Assembly (NCBI GenBank): GCA_029298735.1
Contig: JANSLP010000019.1
Coordinates: 1-64,000 of the forward strand
Direction: 5' to 3'
DNA from: Ophiostoma sp. CBS 140.51
Lineage: Eukaryota > Ascomycota > Sordariomycetes > Ophiostomatales > Ophiostomataceae
Length of the DNA stretch: 64,000 nucleotides
Shown: piece after piece, positions 20,870 to 30,920 of the stretch
Layout of the letters: every line of letters begins with the position of its first letter
Numbering within the stretch: position 1 is the stretch's first letter
Program-made: the position numbers and the translations under genes
The notes under the pieces: generated by a model
What the model saw: the letters and a program-made list of their open reading frames with translations, nothing else
The model's database searches: none
Told to the model about the DNA's origin: nothing

Positions 20870-23800
20870 TCAATCACCCCTGTAGATCTGTCCACACTTC
20901 CCGCCGGCTGTTCCGCCCAAAGTGCCGGGCGTGTCGGCAAAGGTCGTCGCATTGTACGCCCCCGTGTGGTCGCGGCCGACAAAGAAGCTTTCGGGCGGGC
21001 CCAGGTAGGAGGGCCGCAGACCACCCGTGTTGATGACAATTTTCTGGATAATAACGCTAGGCAGGAGTGCCTGGATGCGCAGGGTGTAGGCCTGGGGTGT
21101 TGTTTGCAGCTGGAACGATGACGTGGTGTAGTTGCCTGTCAGGCCCCAGACGGCGTCGCCGACGGCATAGCCCCATCCTGGGGGCATGTTGGTGCCGATG
21201 GAGCGGCCGACGGGTGTTACATGTTTGGGTGTGGGTGGTGACGACGAAGAAGACGGGTAGAGGTTGATGGTGTACTCGATCGGTGTGTCGTCACCAAGAT
21301 AGTTTTGCGTCGGGGAGAGATAGACGGTGACGTTGGCGGTGGTATTGGAGAACAAGTAGAGAGAGTATTCGAGAGCGGGGGCGGTGTCCACACTCAACTT
21401 CTCGGTGGTTGGGGGCCACAAACCGACGCCGCTGCTGGTGCGGCCGTAGTCGTGGAATGTGCGGTAAGTGATGTTGCTGGAGGAGTTCGATGACGAGGCC
21501 GGGACAATACCCTGATAATGGGCACCATCAATGGACACGGTGCCGTCCGACTCGACAAAGCCGCGCTTGAAAGTGTCGGGCACGCTGCGCACAACCACAG
21601 GGACCAAGATGGCCGCGGGCTGGAAGCCGTACTTGTCAAACTTGCGGCAGGCATTGGTAATGTTGATCCGGACAGTCGTCGAGGTGGCCTCGGACCAGTC
21701 GACGGAGACATAGACGCGGGTATCGGGGTTGCCACCACCGACGGTGCCTGCAGACTGTGAGAGACTGACCCAAGGCACACTCGCTGCTGCTGTCCATCCA
21801 CACGCCTGGACGCCCCGCGAGAAGACATCAAAGTATCGCCGTGGCGCGCCATACGGTTCGAGGGGCGGTGTTGTCAGCGTGTTGCCCGAGTTGGCGTGGA
21901 ACTGGTCGTCGCCGGGGACGGTGGCATTGGACCCCTCGATGCCAACGCCAATCTCACCAGACAACGCGGCAAATGCCGTCTGCACATACGTCACGGCGGG
22001 TAGCGAGTTGCGCATGGGCTGCTGCCAGTAGCCGTCATAGCCCAGATGCGTCTGGTCCATCATGTGTGCCCACTTGCCGCCCAGCAGAGCGTTCCAGCGA
22101 AGGGTCAAGTTAGCGTCGGCAGCAGAGGCTTCCAACAGAGTCTGGATTTCCGTGTTGGCGGCATTGCGCTTCTGCCAGGCATATAAAGCATTGGTGGCGG
22201 CAGCAATGTAGAGCTTGTGGACAATGGCGCCGGCGAGCACAGGGTGCAGCACCGTCTCGAAGAAGGCGGCCTGGTGGACCGAGTCGAGGCTGTCGTACAC
22301 CTTTTGGGCGTCGTCGACCAGAGCAGCCCACTGGGCGAGGACAGCATCCGCCTCGCCGTAGTTGAGCACCGAGTAGGTTCGGGGCTCGACCAGCTCGTAC
22401 TTGCGGCGGCTGGCGTACATGCTGTAGCGGGCGATGATCCCACTGATAAGAGAGGCATCACCGGAAGCAAACTCTCTCGCTGACCACGCGGCCGTCCAGT
22501 CGGCCACCGAGTTGCCGCTCTCAAATCCCCACCGCGGCTGGTCGTACGCCAGGTCCAAAAAGTGGCTGATGGGCAGCTCCAGGCCCTTGAGGTCGCCGAC
22601 ATTGACGATCCAGATACGGTCCGCCCCTCGGGCGTAGGCCATGCCCATCTGCTCGGCCGTCTTGCTGAGCTGCACCGTGTTGATCCACTTGTAGTTGCGC
22701 GGGTCGCCAACATAATCAAAGTGGTAGTAGACACCGGCACCACCAGCCCGGTCCTTTTCAGTGACAAGCGGGAACCGCCGGACATTGCCCCAGTTGTCGT
22801 CGGACCACAAGAGGGTGACATCGGGCGGCACCTGCAGACCCTCGAAAATGTACGACTGCACCTCCTTGTAGAGACACCACATCTGCGGGACATCGCTGAT
22901 ATTGACGCCCAGTCCCTTGGAAATAATGGCCTGCTGGTTGTTCACCAGCGTGTTGAGCATCCCCACAATCGCGCTGGATCCCAGACCTTCAATCGCCGTG
23001 TCACCCGTCCCGCGCATCCCCATCGTCCACAGCGAGTTGCGCGCATACGGCTCCGCCCGCTGCACACCATAACGGAAATACTCGTCAATGGTCTTGTTGT
23101 TGAGGTTGTACGCCCAGGGGCCCGCACCCGCGGAAATGTAAAACTTGCTAAACTCGTTTTGCGCGCGCATCAGCGGCTCCGTGTGCGAGGATCCCAGCAC
23201 AATCTCGAACGCGTCAGCCAGCGGCTGGTTCGCCGGGTCGTCGACTTCAAACATGGTGGACCAAATAGCGGGCCACAGGTAGTTGGCCCGCAGGCGCAAC
23301 AAGAGCTCAAACACCAGCGAGTAAAAGGCCGGGCCGAAGCCGGCGCCAAAGGGCGTGTCGGCCCAGTGCGAGGCCACCCAGTCGGTGAGCGCGGGCTGTT
23401 CGTCATTGAGGAAAAGACCGCGGTAGCGGACAGACGGCGATGCCTGGACTTTGCGGGACGGGAGAGCGTAAATAGTGGCCTCTTTCTTGATGGCCACGTC
23501 GGCCCAAAAGTACCATGGCGAGACGCCAATCTGCTCGCTAACATCGTACAGACCATAAATCGTGCCGCGAGGATCGCTGCCGGCAATCACCAGTGCTTTT
23601 CCGGCACCGGGGACCACTTTCGAGACGTCCACAACGACACTGGCAAACGCCTCCCACTGGCCCTTGACCTGCGACAGGTCGCCCAGCAGGTTAGCTGCGG
23701 CGAGAGCATCCACCACGGCCGACTTGCCCAGCGTGCCGGCAATAATGACTGTGCTGGCATTCGCCGGTTCCGAGTAGGCTGGCCCGGAGAAGTTGGCCGG

Positions 23801-24130
23801 CGCCAAAGTGCTGTACACGGTGTTGTTCTGGTTGTTGACGGGGAGGTAGACATAAGATTCGGGCGCGGCGCCGGACACGCCGTTGGACAGCGTGAGGTTC
23901 GTACCTGTGACACGGCCGAAATCGACAGCAAGATCGCCGGCGGCGCGGATGACGCCCCAGTAGTCGCTGGACGAGACCAGAATTTGACCAGTCGAGGAGC
24001 CGCCGGCAAGCTGGAGACTGCCCTCCACAGAATTGTTGAATGAAATGATGGGTTGCTGACCGAGGGCAGCGACTTGGGTCGTGCCGGCCACCAACACGGC
24101 GAGTGCCGTGTGAATACGCCGAGAGAGCAT
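20870..24130 (-). CDS. Secreted GH115 xylan alpha-1,2-glucuronidase
   Basis: Predicted extracellular enzyme of 1086 residues that removes (4-O-methyl)-glucuronic acid side chains from glucuronoxylan, including internal ones. It is a single exon starting at ATG 24130. An N-terminal signal (RRIHTALAVLVAGTTQVAAL) is followed by the family's N-terminal domain (IVSSSDYWGVIRAAGDLA type sequence). The core contains YGLYDVSEQIGVSPWYFW, FLNDEQPALTDW, NYLWPAIW and LLWSDDNWGNVRRFP, which I recognise as GH115. Length fits the family (about 950-1100). The C-terminal part contains the beta-sandwich expected in GH115. It is divergent from a large C6 transcription factor at 27311 across 3.2 kb. It indicates ability to attack hardwood- or grass-type xylan. 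Confidence 0.93.
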   Translation of the reverse strand: MLSRRIHTALAVLVAGTTQVAALGQQPIISFNNSVEGSLQLAGGSSTGQILVSSSDYWGVIRAAGDLAVDFGRVTGTNLTLSNGVSGAAPESYVYLPVNNQNNTVYSTLAPANFSGPAYSEPANASTVIIAGTLGKSAVVDALAAANLLGDLSQVKGQWEAFASVVVDVSKVVPGAGKALVIAGSDPRGTIYGLYDVSEQIGVSPWYFWADVAIKKEATIYALPSRKVQASPSVRYRGLFLNDEQPALTDWVASHWADTPFGAGFGPAFYSLVFELLLRLRANYLWPAIWSTMFEVDDPANQPLADAFEIVLGSSHTEPLMRAQNEFSKFYISAGAGPWAYNLNNKTIDEYFRYGVQRAEPYARNSLWTMGMRGTGDTAIEGLGSSAIVGMLNTLVNNQQAIISKGLGVNISDVPQMWCLYKEVQSYIFEGLQVPPDVTLLWSDDNWGNVRRFPLVTEKDRAGGAGVYYHFDYVGDPRNYKWINTVQLSKTAEQMGMAYARGADRIWIVNVGDLKGLELPISHFLDLAYDQPRWGFESGNSVADWTAAWSAREFASGDASLISGIIARYSMYASRRKYELVEPRTYSVLNYGEADAVLAQWAALVDDAQKVYDSLDSVHQAAFFETVLHPVLAGAIVHKLYIAAATNALYAWQKRNAANTEIQTLLEASAADANLTLRWNALLGGKWAHMMDQTHLGYDGYWQQPMRNSLPAVTYVQTAFAALSGEIGVGIEGSNATVPGDDQFHANSGNTLTTPPLEPYGAPRRYFDVFSRGVQACGWTAAASVPWVSLSQSAGTVGGGNPDTRVYVSVDWSEATSTTVRINITNACRKFDKYGFQPAAILVPVVVRSVPDTFKRGFVESDGTVSIDGAHYQGIVPASSSNSSSNITYRTFHDYGRTSSGVGLWPPTTEKLSVDTAPALEYSLYLFSNTTANVTVYLSPTQNYLGDDTPIEYTINLYPSSSSSPPTPKHVTPVGRSIGTNMPPGWGYAVGDAVWGLTGNYTTSSFQLQTTPQAYTLRIQALLPSVIIQKIVINTGGLRPSYLGPPESFFVGRDHTGAYNATTFADTPGTLGGTAGGKCGQIYRGD

Positions 24131-26511
24131 GGTGGGCGTTGATCAGGGTAGGGAGATGTGGTGATCAACAGACAGCTTCAGGGTGATAGAAACAAATTTT
24201 GTGTAAAGGAAGCTCGAGCTCGGAGCTGTCCTTTGAAAAGGAGGGAAAGGAAGGGAAAGGGAAGACAGAAAGAGCTCACGCACGTACCTGCGTCGTACGT
24301 CGTGCCTTTATTGTTTTTAATATGAAGAGCATGGCCAGTGTGGAGTGTATGGGCCATTCATCTTTGCCTGTCAATACGCTTTCATTTGTACCTCAATATC
24401 CAATATCCACATATCCAACCCGGCCAACACTGTCCCGGGTGAGGGGAGTTGGGGTGAGTTAACCAGAGAATACCACATGGTGCACGGCACATCGGGACGC
24501 TTTCAAGATGCCAAGACGATCACTACGACGGTAAGTATCGTGGGAGGGGAAGTCGACGAAGAGAAGGAAGATGATGACGGAGAGGGGAACAGACGATCGT
24601 CAAGGATGGACGTGGTTTGTTTTGTTGATCGCTTGTTTGGCGAAGAAGACGGCCGAACTCGTTTATTCTTTCTGTCCCGTCCTGCAGGTACACTTTCTCG
24701 TCTTCCTTCAACTCTTGTTCTTCCAAGATGAGTTTCCGTTGGCTCTGTTGGCGCATCTTATCCGGGGCGTGGATGTTGGTCCCGTCATAATATGAATTGA
24801 CGAATACATGACTTTGTTGGTCGTCGGGATCATTGTCTACATGCATGGCTGGCGGAAGAACCTGGCCGGGTCCTTGTCTGTCGTCTGCCGTTGACGAACA
24901 ATTGATGAAGGTGAAAAATGGCCTGCTCTTGCATTTAGCCAAAAGGCAGTCTTGGCATCAACCGTCGAATGTGCATGTTGTGCCCAAAGACTGGCGATCC
25001 TTACCCAGATGAATATTACCCCATTTTGGAGACTTCTGAGGGAAATGCGGAGGTGCGGTGGTGAAGACTGCAGAAAGTGGCTGGGAATTCTTTTATTCCG
25101 TGTTGCGGACAGAGTGCACGCAGTTATGCGGGAGGGAAGAAGAAGAATCGAGGAAATAATGAGAGGAAGGAACTCAGAAGACCGAGGTCAACTCACCGGT
25201 TCCACGGTTTCCTCTCCGAGTCAGTCGCTGGATCGAAGGAGGGGAATCGACCAGCGATGTGACGCCATGAGCCGTCGTCGTGGCGGTCAATCAGAGAGGA
25301 GAGGCATTTTGACAGTGAGCTTTCTGTATATCTTTTGAGATGGGTGTCATTGTTTTTCAAAATGTAAAAATAAAGGAGGAAGAAACTTTGTATTATGAAT
25401 ACAAAATAAATTCAAATAAATTTGTCTCAAGAAAATGGTAGCAAATTAGAAAGAAAACAATTAGAAAGAAAACAAAAGAAAAGAAAAAGTCACTCAACCA
25501 AACGAGAGCAAGTCTTCATTTTAAATATGAGGATTTGTCAAGAAAATAGCTCGATAACAAACGGCAACTGTAACAAGAATCGAGAATCAAACACTTTCTC
25601 TCACCACACAGGAAGTACTTTTGCCTTCTGAGACGACGGCCCCCACCGCCTTCGAGCGCCTTTGCAGCACTTTACACGAGATTGATCCGTGTTCACGTGC
25701 CCACGCGCCCTCTTCGTGAAGCCCTCGTTCCACTCTGCCCACACTTCTCCGTTTCGCCCACTCTTTCTGTCGTCTTTTCTCTCCCGTTTTCTGTTACATC
25801 CCCTGTCGTTTTTTTACTTCCTTCCTTCTGCTCCTTGAGTCTTGGCTTTCTACGGCCTCCGCGGAGAGCCGCAGGTCGGCGGGGACGGTTCCTCCGCTTT
25901 TCCGACGAACGAAAAGGAAGAAAAAAGTAAAATAGTAAGTAGTAAGAATGGATGAAAAAGACGGCGAAAACCTTAATTTCTTGGGGCAAACCCCAGACAA
26001 TTTATGATCCATCCAATACAGTTGTCAGACGAGGACGTCATTGAGGAGAGATGAAGGACGCTGTCTTCCTTTTGTCGAAATTCTGTTGCCTGCAAGGATT
26101 TGTCCACGTACCATCTACCTATTGTTCACGACGTACAAAGTTCCTGTGATTATGACTCCCCCTTTCTTTGCTTTTGAACTCTGGTCTCGATTTCATTTCT
26201 CCTCGTTCTCCTCGTTTTCCGAAGGGAAGCCGACGTAATAATCGGGATCTGGGGTTTAATGAGTTCTCTTTTGTGGATGGATGACTGGCAAGAAATGGCA
26301 TGGACTCGCTTCCGATAGAAGCCGCGTCTTCACACCATCAAGAAGCAGCACAATTGACGCATACTCAGGACTGTTCGCAGACACGAGGAAAGAAGAAAGG
26401 GACAATAGAACACGAGAAGGAGGTCCGCCATCGGCATCGGTCTTGTCGGAAGACGGGCACCTTTCTGGCCAATAAACGGTGAAGATAGCCTGTATTTATG
26501 GAGACCTCAAC

Positions 26512-26530
26512 TTATCTGATCATCAGATAA
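26512..26530. promoter_or_regulatory. Perfect palindrome of two ATCAGATAA motifs (iron-GATA type)
   Basis: The arms TTATCTGAT (26512-26520) and ATCAGATAA (26522-26530) are exact inverted repeats around a single C. Each arm matches ATCWGATAA, the published consensus of iron-regulatory GATA repressors (SreA/Fep1/SRE type). It lies 781 bp upstream of the C6 regulator at 27311. Function is inferred from the motif alone. Confidence 0.5.
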
Positions 26531-26872
26531 CCGCTCTAATTATCCCCGACGCCGACTTTGCGTCTTACTTTTGCAAAACGGCCTGAAGGTTAGGGGATTT
26601 TAGTGAGTCTTGGTGCCTGTGACCGCCGTTATCCCTGACCGTTAGTGCCTGAGAGCACCTGGACCGCCGTTACGTCCACCGTTTTTAAGTCCTTGACAGG
26701 TTGCTCCGTCACAATTCTTTACTCCGACGGAGGCGGGGATTGCAGATTCTAAAAAGTTTCGCTGCGTTTTGCTTGCTCTTTCCAGATAAGCTTACGTTTG
26801 AAGTCGAAAAAGGGAAGGAGCGAAGAAGGAAGGGAAGAGAATTGCAAAAACGGCAAGAGAGGTGAGAACGAG

Positions 26873-26891
26873 AAAAAAAAAAAAAAAAAAA
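26873..26891 (+). repeat. Homopolymer A19
   Basis: Nineteen consecutive A residues in a purine-rich stretch of the gene-free region. It could act as a nucleosome-excluding poly(dA:dT) tract for the promoter of the downstream C6 gene. Confidence 0.85.
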
Positions 26892-27310
26892 CTCTTGAAA
26901 ACTTGAAAACGGGAAGAAAAGAGAAACCGACAATATGCAGTGCTGACAGAGCAGAGGAATCACAATTGAAAACGAGAACCTAGAGAAACGACCAAAAGAG
27001 AGGCTAGTCGATCTGACAGCTACGCGCCCTTTGCCCTTTTTTCTGCCCTCTGCGCGCGTCGGCGGAAAGTGTCCCGCGCTGACTCTTTAACTCTTTTTAC
27101 TCTTTTTTTTCTGCCACGGCGTCTTCCAAGTTTTCCATTTACCGGTCGCGGTTTCCGAAACCGATGTCGCCAGTTTCGTCTTTCCCTTTACAACCATTCC
27201 CCTGAACTCGACCTGACGACAATCGACGACCTACAACATACAACATACACATTACGACTTCACGACCTCCGATTGACCTGCAGCGCGCACAGCTTGCACA
27301 ACTCGCTGCA

Positions 27311-30300
27311 ATGACCGACATCAACGGCACACCGCGGCCTGCGCGCAAACGCCGCCGCCCGGCCGTCGTCTGTGCCGAGTGCCGTCGCCGCAAGATTGCC
27401 TGCGACCGCAAGACGCCTTGTGGCCAGTGCGCCCTGCACAATGTCGAGTGCGTCTATGTGACGGGATCGGTGCCGCCGCCATACGGTCGACCATTGCGGG
27501 CGCCCGTGAGTCCAGGATCGCAGCCGGGGCTGGTCGTGCCGGGCGAGCGCAACGATCTGGCCACGGGGAACGTACCGCCAGCTGCGACAGCAGCTGGGAC
27601 GACAGCAAACGCCTCGGCGACAGGCACAACAGCTGACGCCGGCCCAAACGGGCCTACAGCCACGACCTCCCCCCTCGACGAAGAAGAAGAGGTTGCCCCG
27701 GGTGCGGAACTCACCAACACCATGGTCTCCCTCGGCGAGCGCTCCTCGCGCTTTGGTGGCCGCCTGGCCAAGACGCGCCTGTTTGGGCGCACGCACTGGA
27801 TGAACAACATGGACGAGTTCAAGGACATCCACAGCCTGACGCACCTGGTGCACTTTGTGACTGGGTCGGTCATCTACAAGTCCATGCGGACGTGCAAGCG
27901 GATTGCGCGGGTTATCAAAGCGGACGAGCTGGCCCGAATCGCCGCCCCCCTGGAGGAAGGAGAGCCTTTGTGGTTGACGGTGCCACCACGGCCCGTGGCC
28001 GACCGCCTGGTCGAGCTGTACTTTAATGTCTTTGAGCCGCATTTCCGTATCCTGCACATGCCGACGTTCCGGCGGGAGTACGAGGCGTTTATGGAGGAGC
28101 AGGACCAGAGCCAACCCGCCTCCCCGAGTCGAGACCGAGACCCAGGTGGAGACGACGACGAGGCACGACGACGCAAAGGAGACCCACCAACACATACTAC
28201 ACCGAAAAACGGCCAGGGCGGCGCGTCGGCCGATTTCATGGTCAAGCTGGTGCTCGTGCTGGCCATGGGCAGCTGCTTTTACGACGGCGAGAAGGAACAA
28301 CTCGAGACCTCCGAGAGCCCGGACAGTGCCTCGGAAAAAATGACAGCGGCCGCTGCGGCAGCCGCCCTCCACGACCAACTCCGCATCGCCGCCGCCCGCG
28401 CCGTCCAGCGCATGGACGTTTCGTATTGCGCACCCCTCGACAAGCACCGCCTCAACCTCGATACCCTCCAGATTTATTGTTTAGTCACACTTGCACGCCA
28501 GACGACGGCTCTTGACCTCGGCGACGACCTTACCTGGTTCACGACCGGGGGTTTGCTACACACGGCTTTCGGTATGGGCCTCAACCGCGACCCCTCACAC
28601 TTCAAGTCGCTGTCCTTTGCACAATCGGAAATGCGGCGGCGGCTATGGGCCACCATTCTGGAGCTGGTCGTCCAGGCCAGTCTCGACCAGGGCATGCCGC
28701 CGCTGATCAGCACCGACGACTACGACTGTGCGCCGCCACTCAACCTCGATGACGACGCCTTTGGTGTGGGTAACGACTCGGGCAGTCTGGAGGGCAACGC
28801 CTACGACCACATTGCCGTCGACCTGCCCATCCACGGTGTGGCCATGCCGGGACAGGGGACAGGGCACGGTGCGACCAAGAAGCGGAAGGGTGGGCCGGGC
28901 GCAAATGCAGGACCAACAGCAGGACCAAAACCACGCACCGGTGGCGCAAGCGACGGTCTGGGTGCAGGAAACATTGGCACCGGCGAGAGCCTGCTGCCTC
29001 GTGGTGAACAAAGTTTCCGCAGACCTGCCGCACCACGAAAGGGCCACCCAGACACCGTCTTTACCCACACAAGCATGCAGCGGCTGCTGTGCCGCTCGCT
29101 ACCCATCCGTTTGAGAACTACAAAGGCTTTGAACGGCCTGGGCGCGGGACTGACGTACGAGCGTGCTCTGCAGCTGAGCGCCGATTTACTAGAAACGTGC
29201 AGGTACGCTGCGACCACACTGAGGGCAGCTCCCCTGATGTGGAAGCCAGCAACTGCCGACTTTGGCGAGGCCGCCACTGAAAAGCAAAAGGCCGCTCTCG
29301 AAAAAGAGCGTGTCGTGTTTGCCAAGCTGCGCATCGCCTTTTACGAGATTTTGACCCGCCGGTTCCACCATTCGCTGCACTCACCCTTTGCGCGCAAGGC
29401 GGGCAACAATGTACAATTCTTTTACTCGCGGCGGGCACGCATCGAGACTGTGTTGCGGTTGTTGTCCTTCTTCCGGCAGCCCACAACCCATGCGGCTATG
29501 CTCGCCGATGTCAACACGCCCATTGCCAGCGACGAGTCGACGGCCACCGAGCTCGAGAGTGGTATACCGCTGACACTCGTGCGGCCCACGGCTGCCGAAG
29601 ACCCCTGTCGCCGCCTCTGGCTGATTGGCCGCGGCATGCTCAAGTGCACCATGGTCGACATCAAGGCGACCGCCGTCATTGAGATGATCCACCAGCTGCA
29701 AGAAGACTATGTTCCAGGTTCTGATCTTACACTCTCCCAACGCGAGCTCTACGATACAGTGCGCACCATCATCGAGCTGGCCCATGCGCGCATCGAGGCG
29801 GGCGAGACCAACGTCAAGGGCTACCTGTTTTTTAGAGGTGCACTGGCACAGGTGGACGCCTTGATGCAGGGCAAACCGGTTAGACAAGTCATTATCGAGG
29901 CGGCACAGTCGTCGTCGACAAAGACAATCAACACTTTGAAGAACCTGGCGGCACGGAGAGGCGTGGCCCTGCCGGACGATTTAGGCGGCACCAATCTAGG
30001 CGATGATCTAGACCCGCCGAGCATCTCGCCCGTAGCTCTGCAGACGGATGAGATTGCTGCGGGGGTATCAAGAGCAACACCGGCAACAACTGTTGCTCCC
30101 GCTCTGACTACCAATGGCAACAGCAGCAACATCTACACGGCCAATCTCAACAACCTGTCGAACAACTCTCCTAACAACAACACCTTGAACAACCTGTCCA
30201 ACACGGCCTTTGCCGGTCTGGCGACCACCAACCCTAGCACGGCCGGCCCTTCTCCCTCGCAGATATTGGGTATGACCGAGATGGGCACCGTCACGTTTAG

Positions 30301-30571
30301 CGATCTGGAGCGGGGTGCGTCAAGCTCAGGCATGCATACACACTTGTTCGACGGCAGTGGCGGTGGCGGCGGTGGTGGTGGAGGTGGTGACGTCGACTCG
30401 GGCATCCACCTCCCATCAGCCGACGGCAGCCATACCAACACGACAGCAAACACGAACACAAGCCAGAACAGTGGTCCATGGGTCGACGAGTGGCTGATGA
30501 TGGACCCGCCGGGCGATTTTGGTCTCGGCAACTGGTTCTTTCCGTATAACGACCGAATCAACAACAGTTAG
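27311..30571 (+). CDS. Large Zn2Cys6 transcription factor with fungal-specific regulatory domain
   Basis: Predicted nuclear regulator of 1086 residues in one exon, starting at ATG 27311. The zinc cluster (CAECRRRKIAC, then CGQC and a last Cys) is at about residues 21-47 with canonical CX2CX6CX5CX2CX6C spacing, preceded by basic residues (ARKRRRPA). The middle homology region follows, with LYFNVFEPHFRILHMPTFRR, LVTLARQTTALDLG and FGMGLNRDPSHFKSL, as in the fungal-specific transcription factor domain. An insertion of about 100 residues rich in Gly/Lys/Pro interrupts the domain after DNDSGSLEG. The C-terminus is Asn- and Gly-rich with a run of ten Gly and ends in an acidic/aromatic stretch (WVDEWLMMDPPGDFGLGNWF), a plausible activation domain. 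The nearest divergent gene is GH115; a regulatory link is possible but unproven. Confidence 0.9.
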   Translation: MTDINGTPRPARKRRRPAVVCAECRRRKIACDRKTPCGQCALHNVECVYVTGSVPPPYGRPLRAPVSPGSQPGLVVPGERNDLATGNVPPAATAAGTTANASATGTTADAGPNGPTATTSPLDEEEEVAPGAELTNTMVSLGERSSRFGGRLAKTRLFGRTHWMNNMDEFKDIHSLTHLVHFVTGSVIYKSMRTCKRIARVIKADELARIAAPLEEGEPLWLTVPPRPVADRLVELYFNVFEPHFRILHMPTFRREYEAFMEEQDQSQPASPSRDRDPGGDDDEARRRKGDPPTHTTPKNGQGGASADFMVKLVLVLAMGSCFYDGEKEQLETSESPDSASEKMTAAAAAAALHDQLRIAAARAVQRMDVSYCAPLDKHRLNLDTLQIYCLVTLARQTTALDLGDDLTWFTTGGLLHTAFGMGLNRDPSHFKSLSFAQSEMRRRLWATILELVVQASLDQGMPPLISTDDYDCAPPLNLDDDAFGVGNDSGSLEGNAYDHIAVDLPIHGVAMPGQGTGHGATKKRKGGPGANAGPTAGPKPRTGGASDGLGAGNIGTGESLLPRGEQSFRRPAAPRKGHPDTVFTHTSMQRLLCRSLPIRLRTTKALNGLGAGLTYERALQLSADLLETCRYAATTLRAAPLMWKPATADFGEAATEKQKAALEKERVVFAKLRIAFYEILTRRFHHSLHSPFARKAGNNVQFFYSRRARIETVLRLLSFFRQPTTHAAMLADVNTPIASDESTATELESGIPLTLVRPTAAEDPCRRLWLIGRGMLKCTMVDIKATAVIEMIHQLQEDYVPGSDLTLSQRELYDTVRTIIELAHARIEAGETNVKGYLFFRGALAQVDALMQGKPVRQVIIEAAQSSSTKTINTLKNLAARRGVALPDDLGGTNLGDDLDPPSISPVALQTDEIAAGVSRATPATTVAPALTTNGNSSNIYTANLNNLSNNSPNNNTLNNLSNTAFAGLATTNPSTAGPSPSQILGMTEMGTVTFSDLERGASSSGMHTHLFDGSGGGGGGGGGGDVDSGIHLPSADGSHTNTTANTNTSQNSGPWVDEWLMMDPPGDFGLGNWFFPYNDRINNS

Positions 30572-30920
30572 GAAGACAAGGGGCACGGATAGTACATAGC
30601 ATAGACGAGGTTGGTTGGCGTTTGGAATGTTTTCGGAGGTGGGATCAACTCCCTGTTATTTACTTTTTGATCTTCTCTTTACTCTTTGTATTTGTACTCA
30701 CACACTTTCCCTACGTTTTCTCTTTACCCACCTACTCCCAGATACCTCTCCCAGTCGCCTCGTTGGCAATGACACGATGAATGAAATCAAATGAATTAAA
30801 CAAATGAAATAAAACAAAACAAAACAAAACAAAACAAAGCAAAACAAAACAACTCTAAATACAAAAACACTTGGTATATTACACTCCAGCACATCTTTAA
30901 CCCTTCATCATGTACATCTC
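30572..30920. other. Convergent 3' region
   Basis: DNA between the stops of the C6 regulator and the flavoprotein, AT-rich, containing the pentanucleotide repeat at 30811. No gene is seen. Confidence 0.5.
30811..30850 (+). repeat. (AAAAC)8 microsatellite
   Basis: Eight tandem AAAAC units, one of them varied to AAAGC. It lies about 70 bp beyond the flavoprotein stop codon, probably within its 3' UTR (UUUUG repeats in that transcript). Confidence 0.85.

Larger units (their letters stand above)
24131..27310. other. Large gene-free region between GH115 and C6 regulator
   Basis: The region of 3.18 kb has no convincing gene. Short frames on both strands near 24520-24940 overlap each other and lack domains. 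The region is purine-rich on the plus strand at 26390-26470 and 26790-26990, including a 19-base A run, and holds a perfect GATA palindrome at 26512. It probably contains promoters and long 5' leaders of the two divergent genes. Confidence 0.5.

Noticed and set aside
22562..24043. A 493-codon open frame antisense to GH115
   Set aside because: Same mirror effect; the sense strand is a full-length GH115 and the antisense translation has no recognisable family.
24523..24942. A 139-codon minus-strand frame upstream of GH115
   Set aside because: The hydrophilic translation looks slightly protein-like, but there is no domain, an overlapping plus-strand frame is equally open, and it lies where the GH115 promoter and leader are expected.
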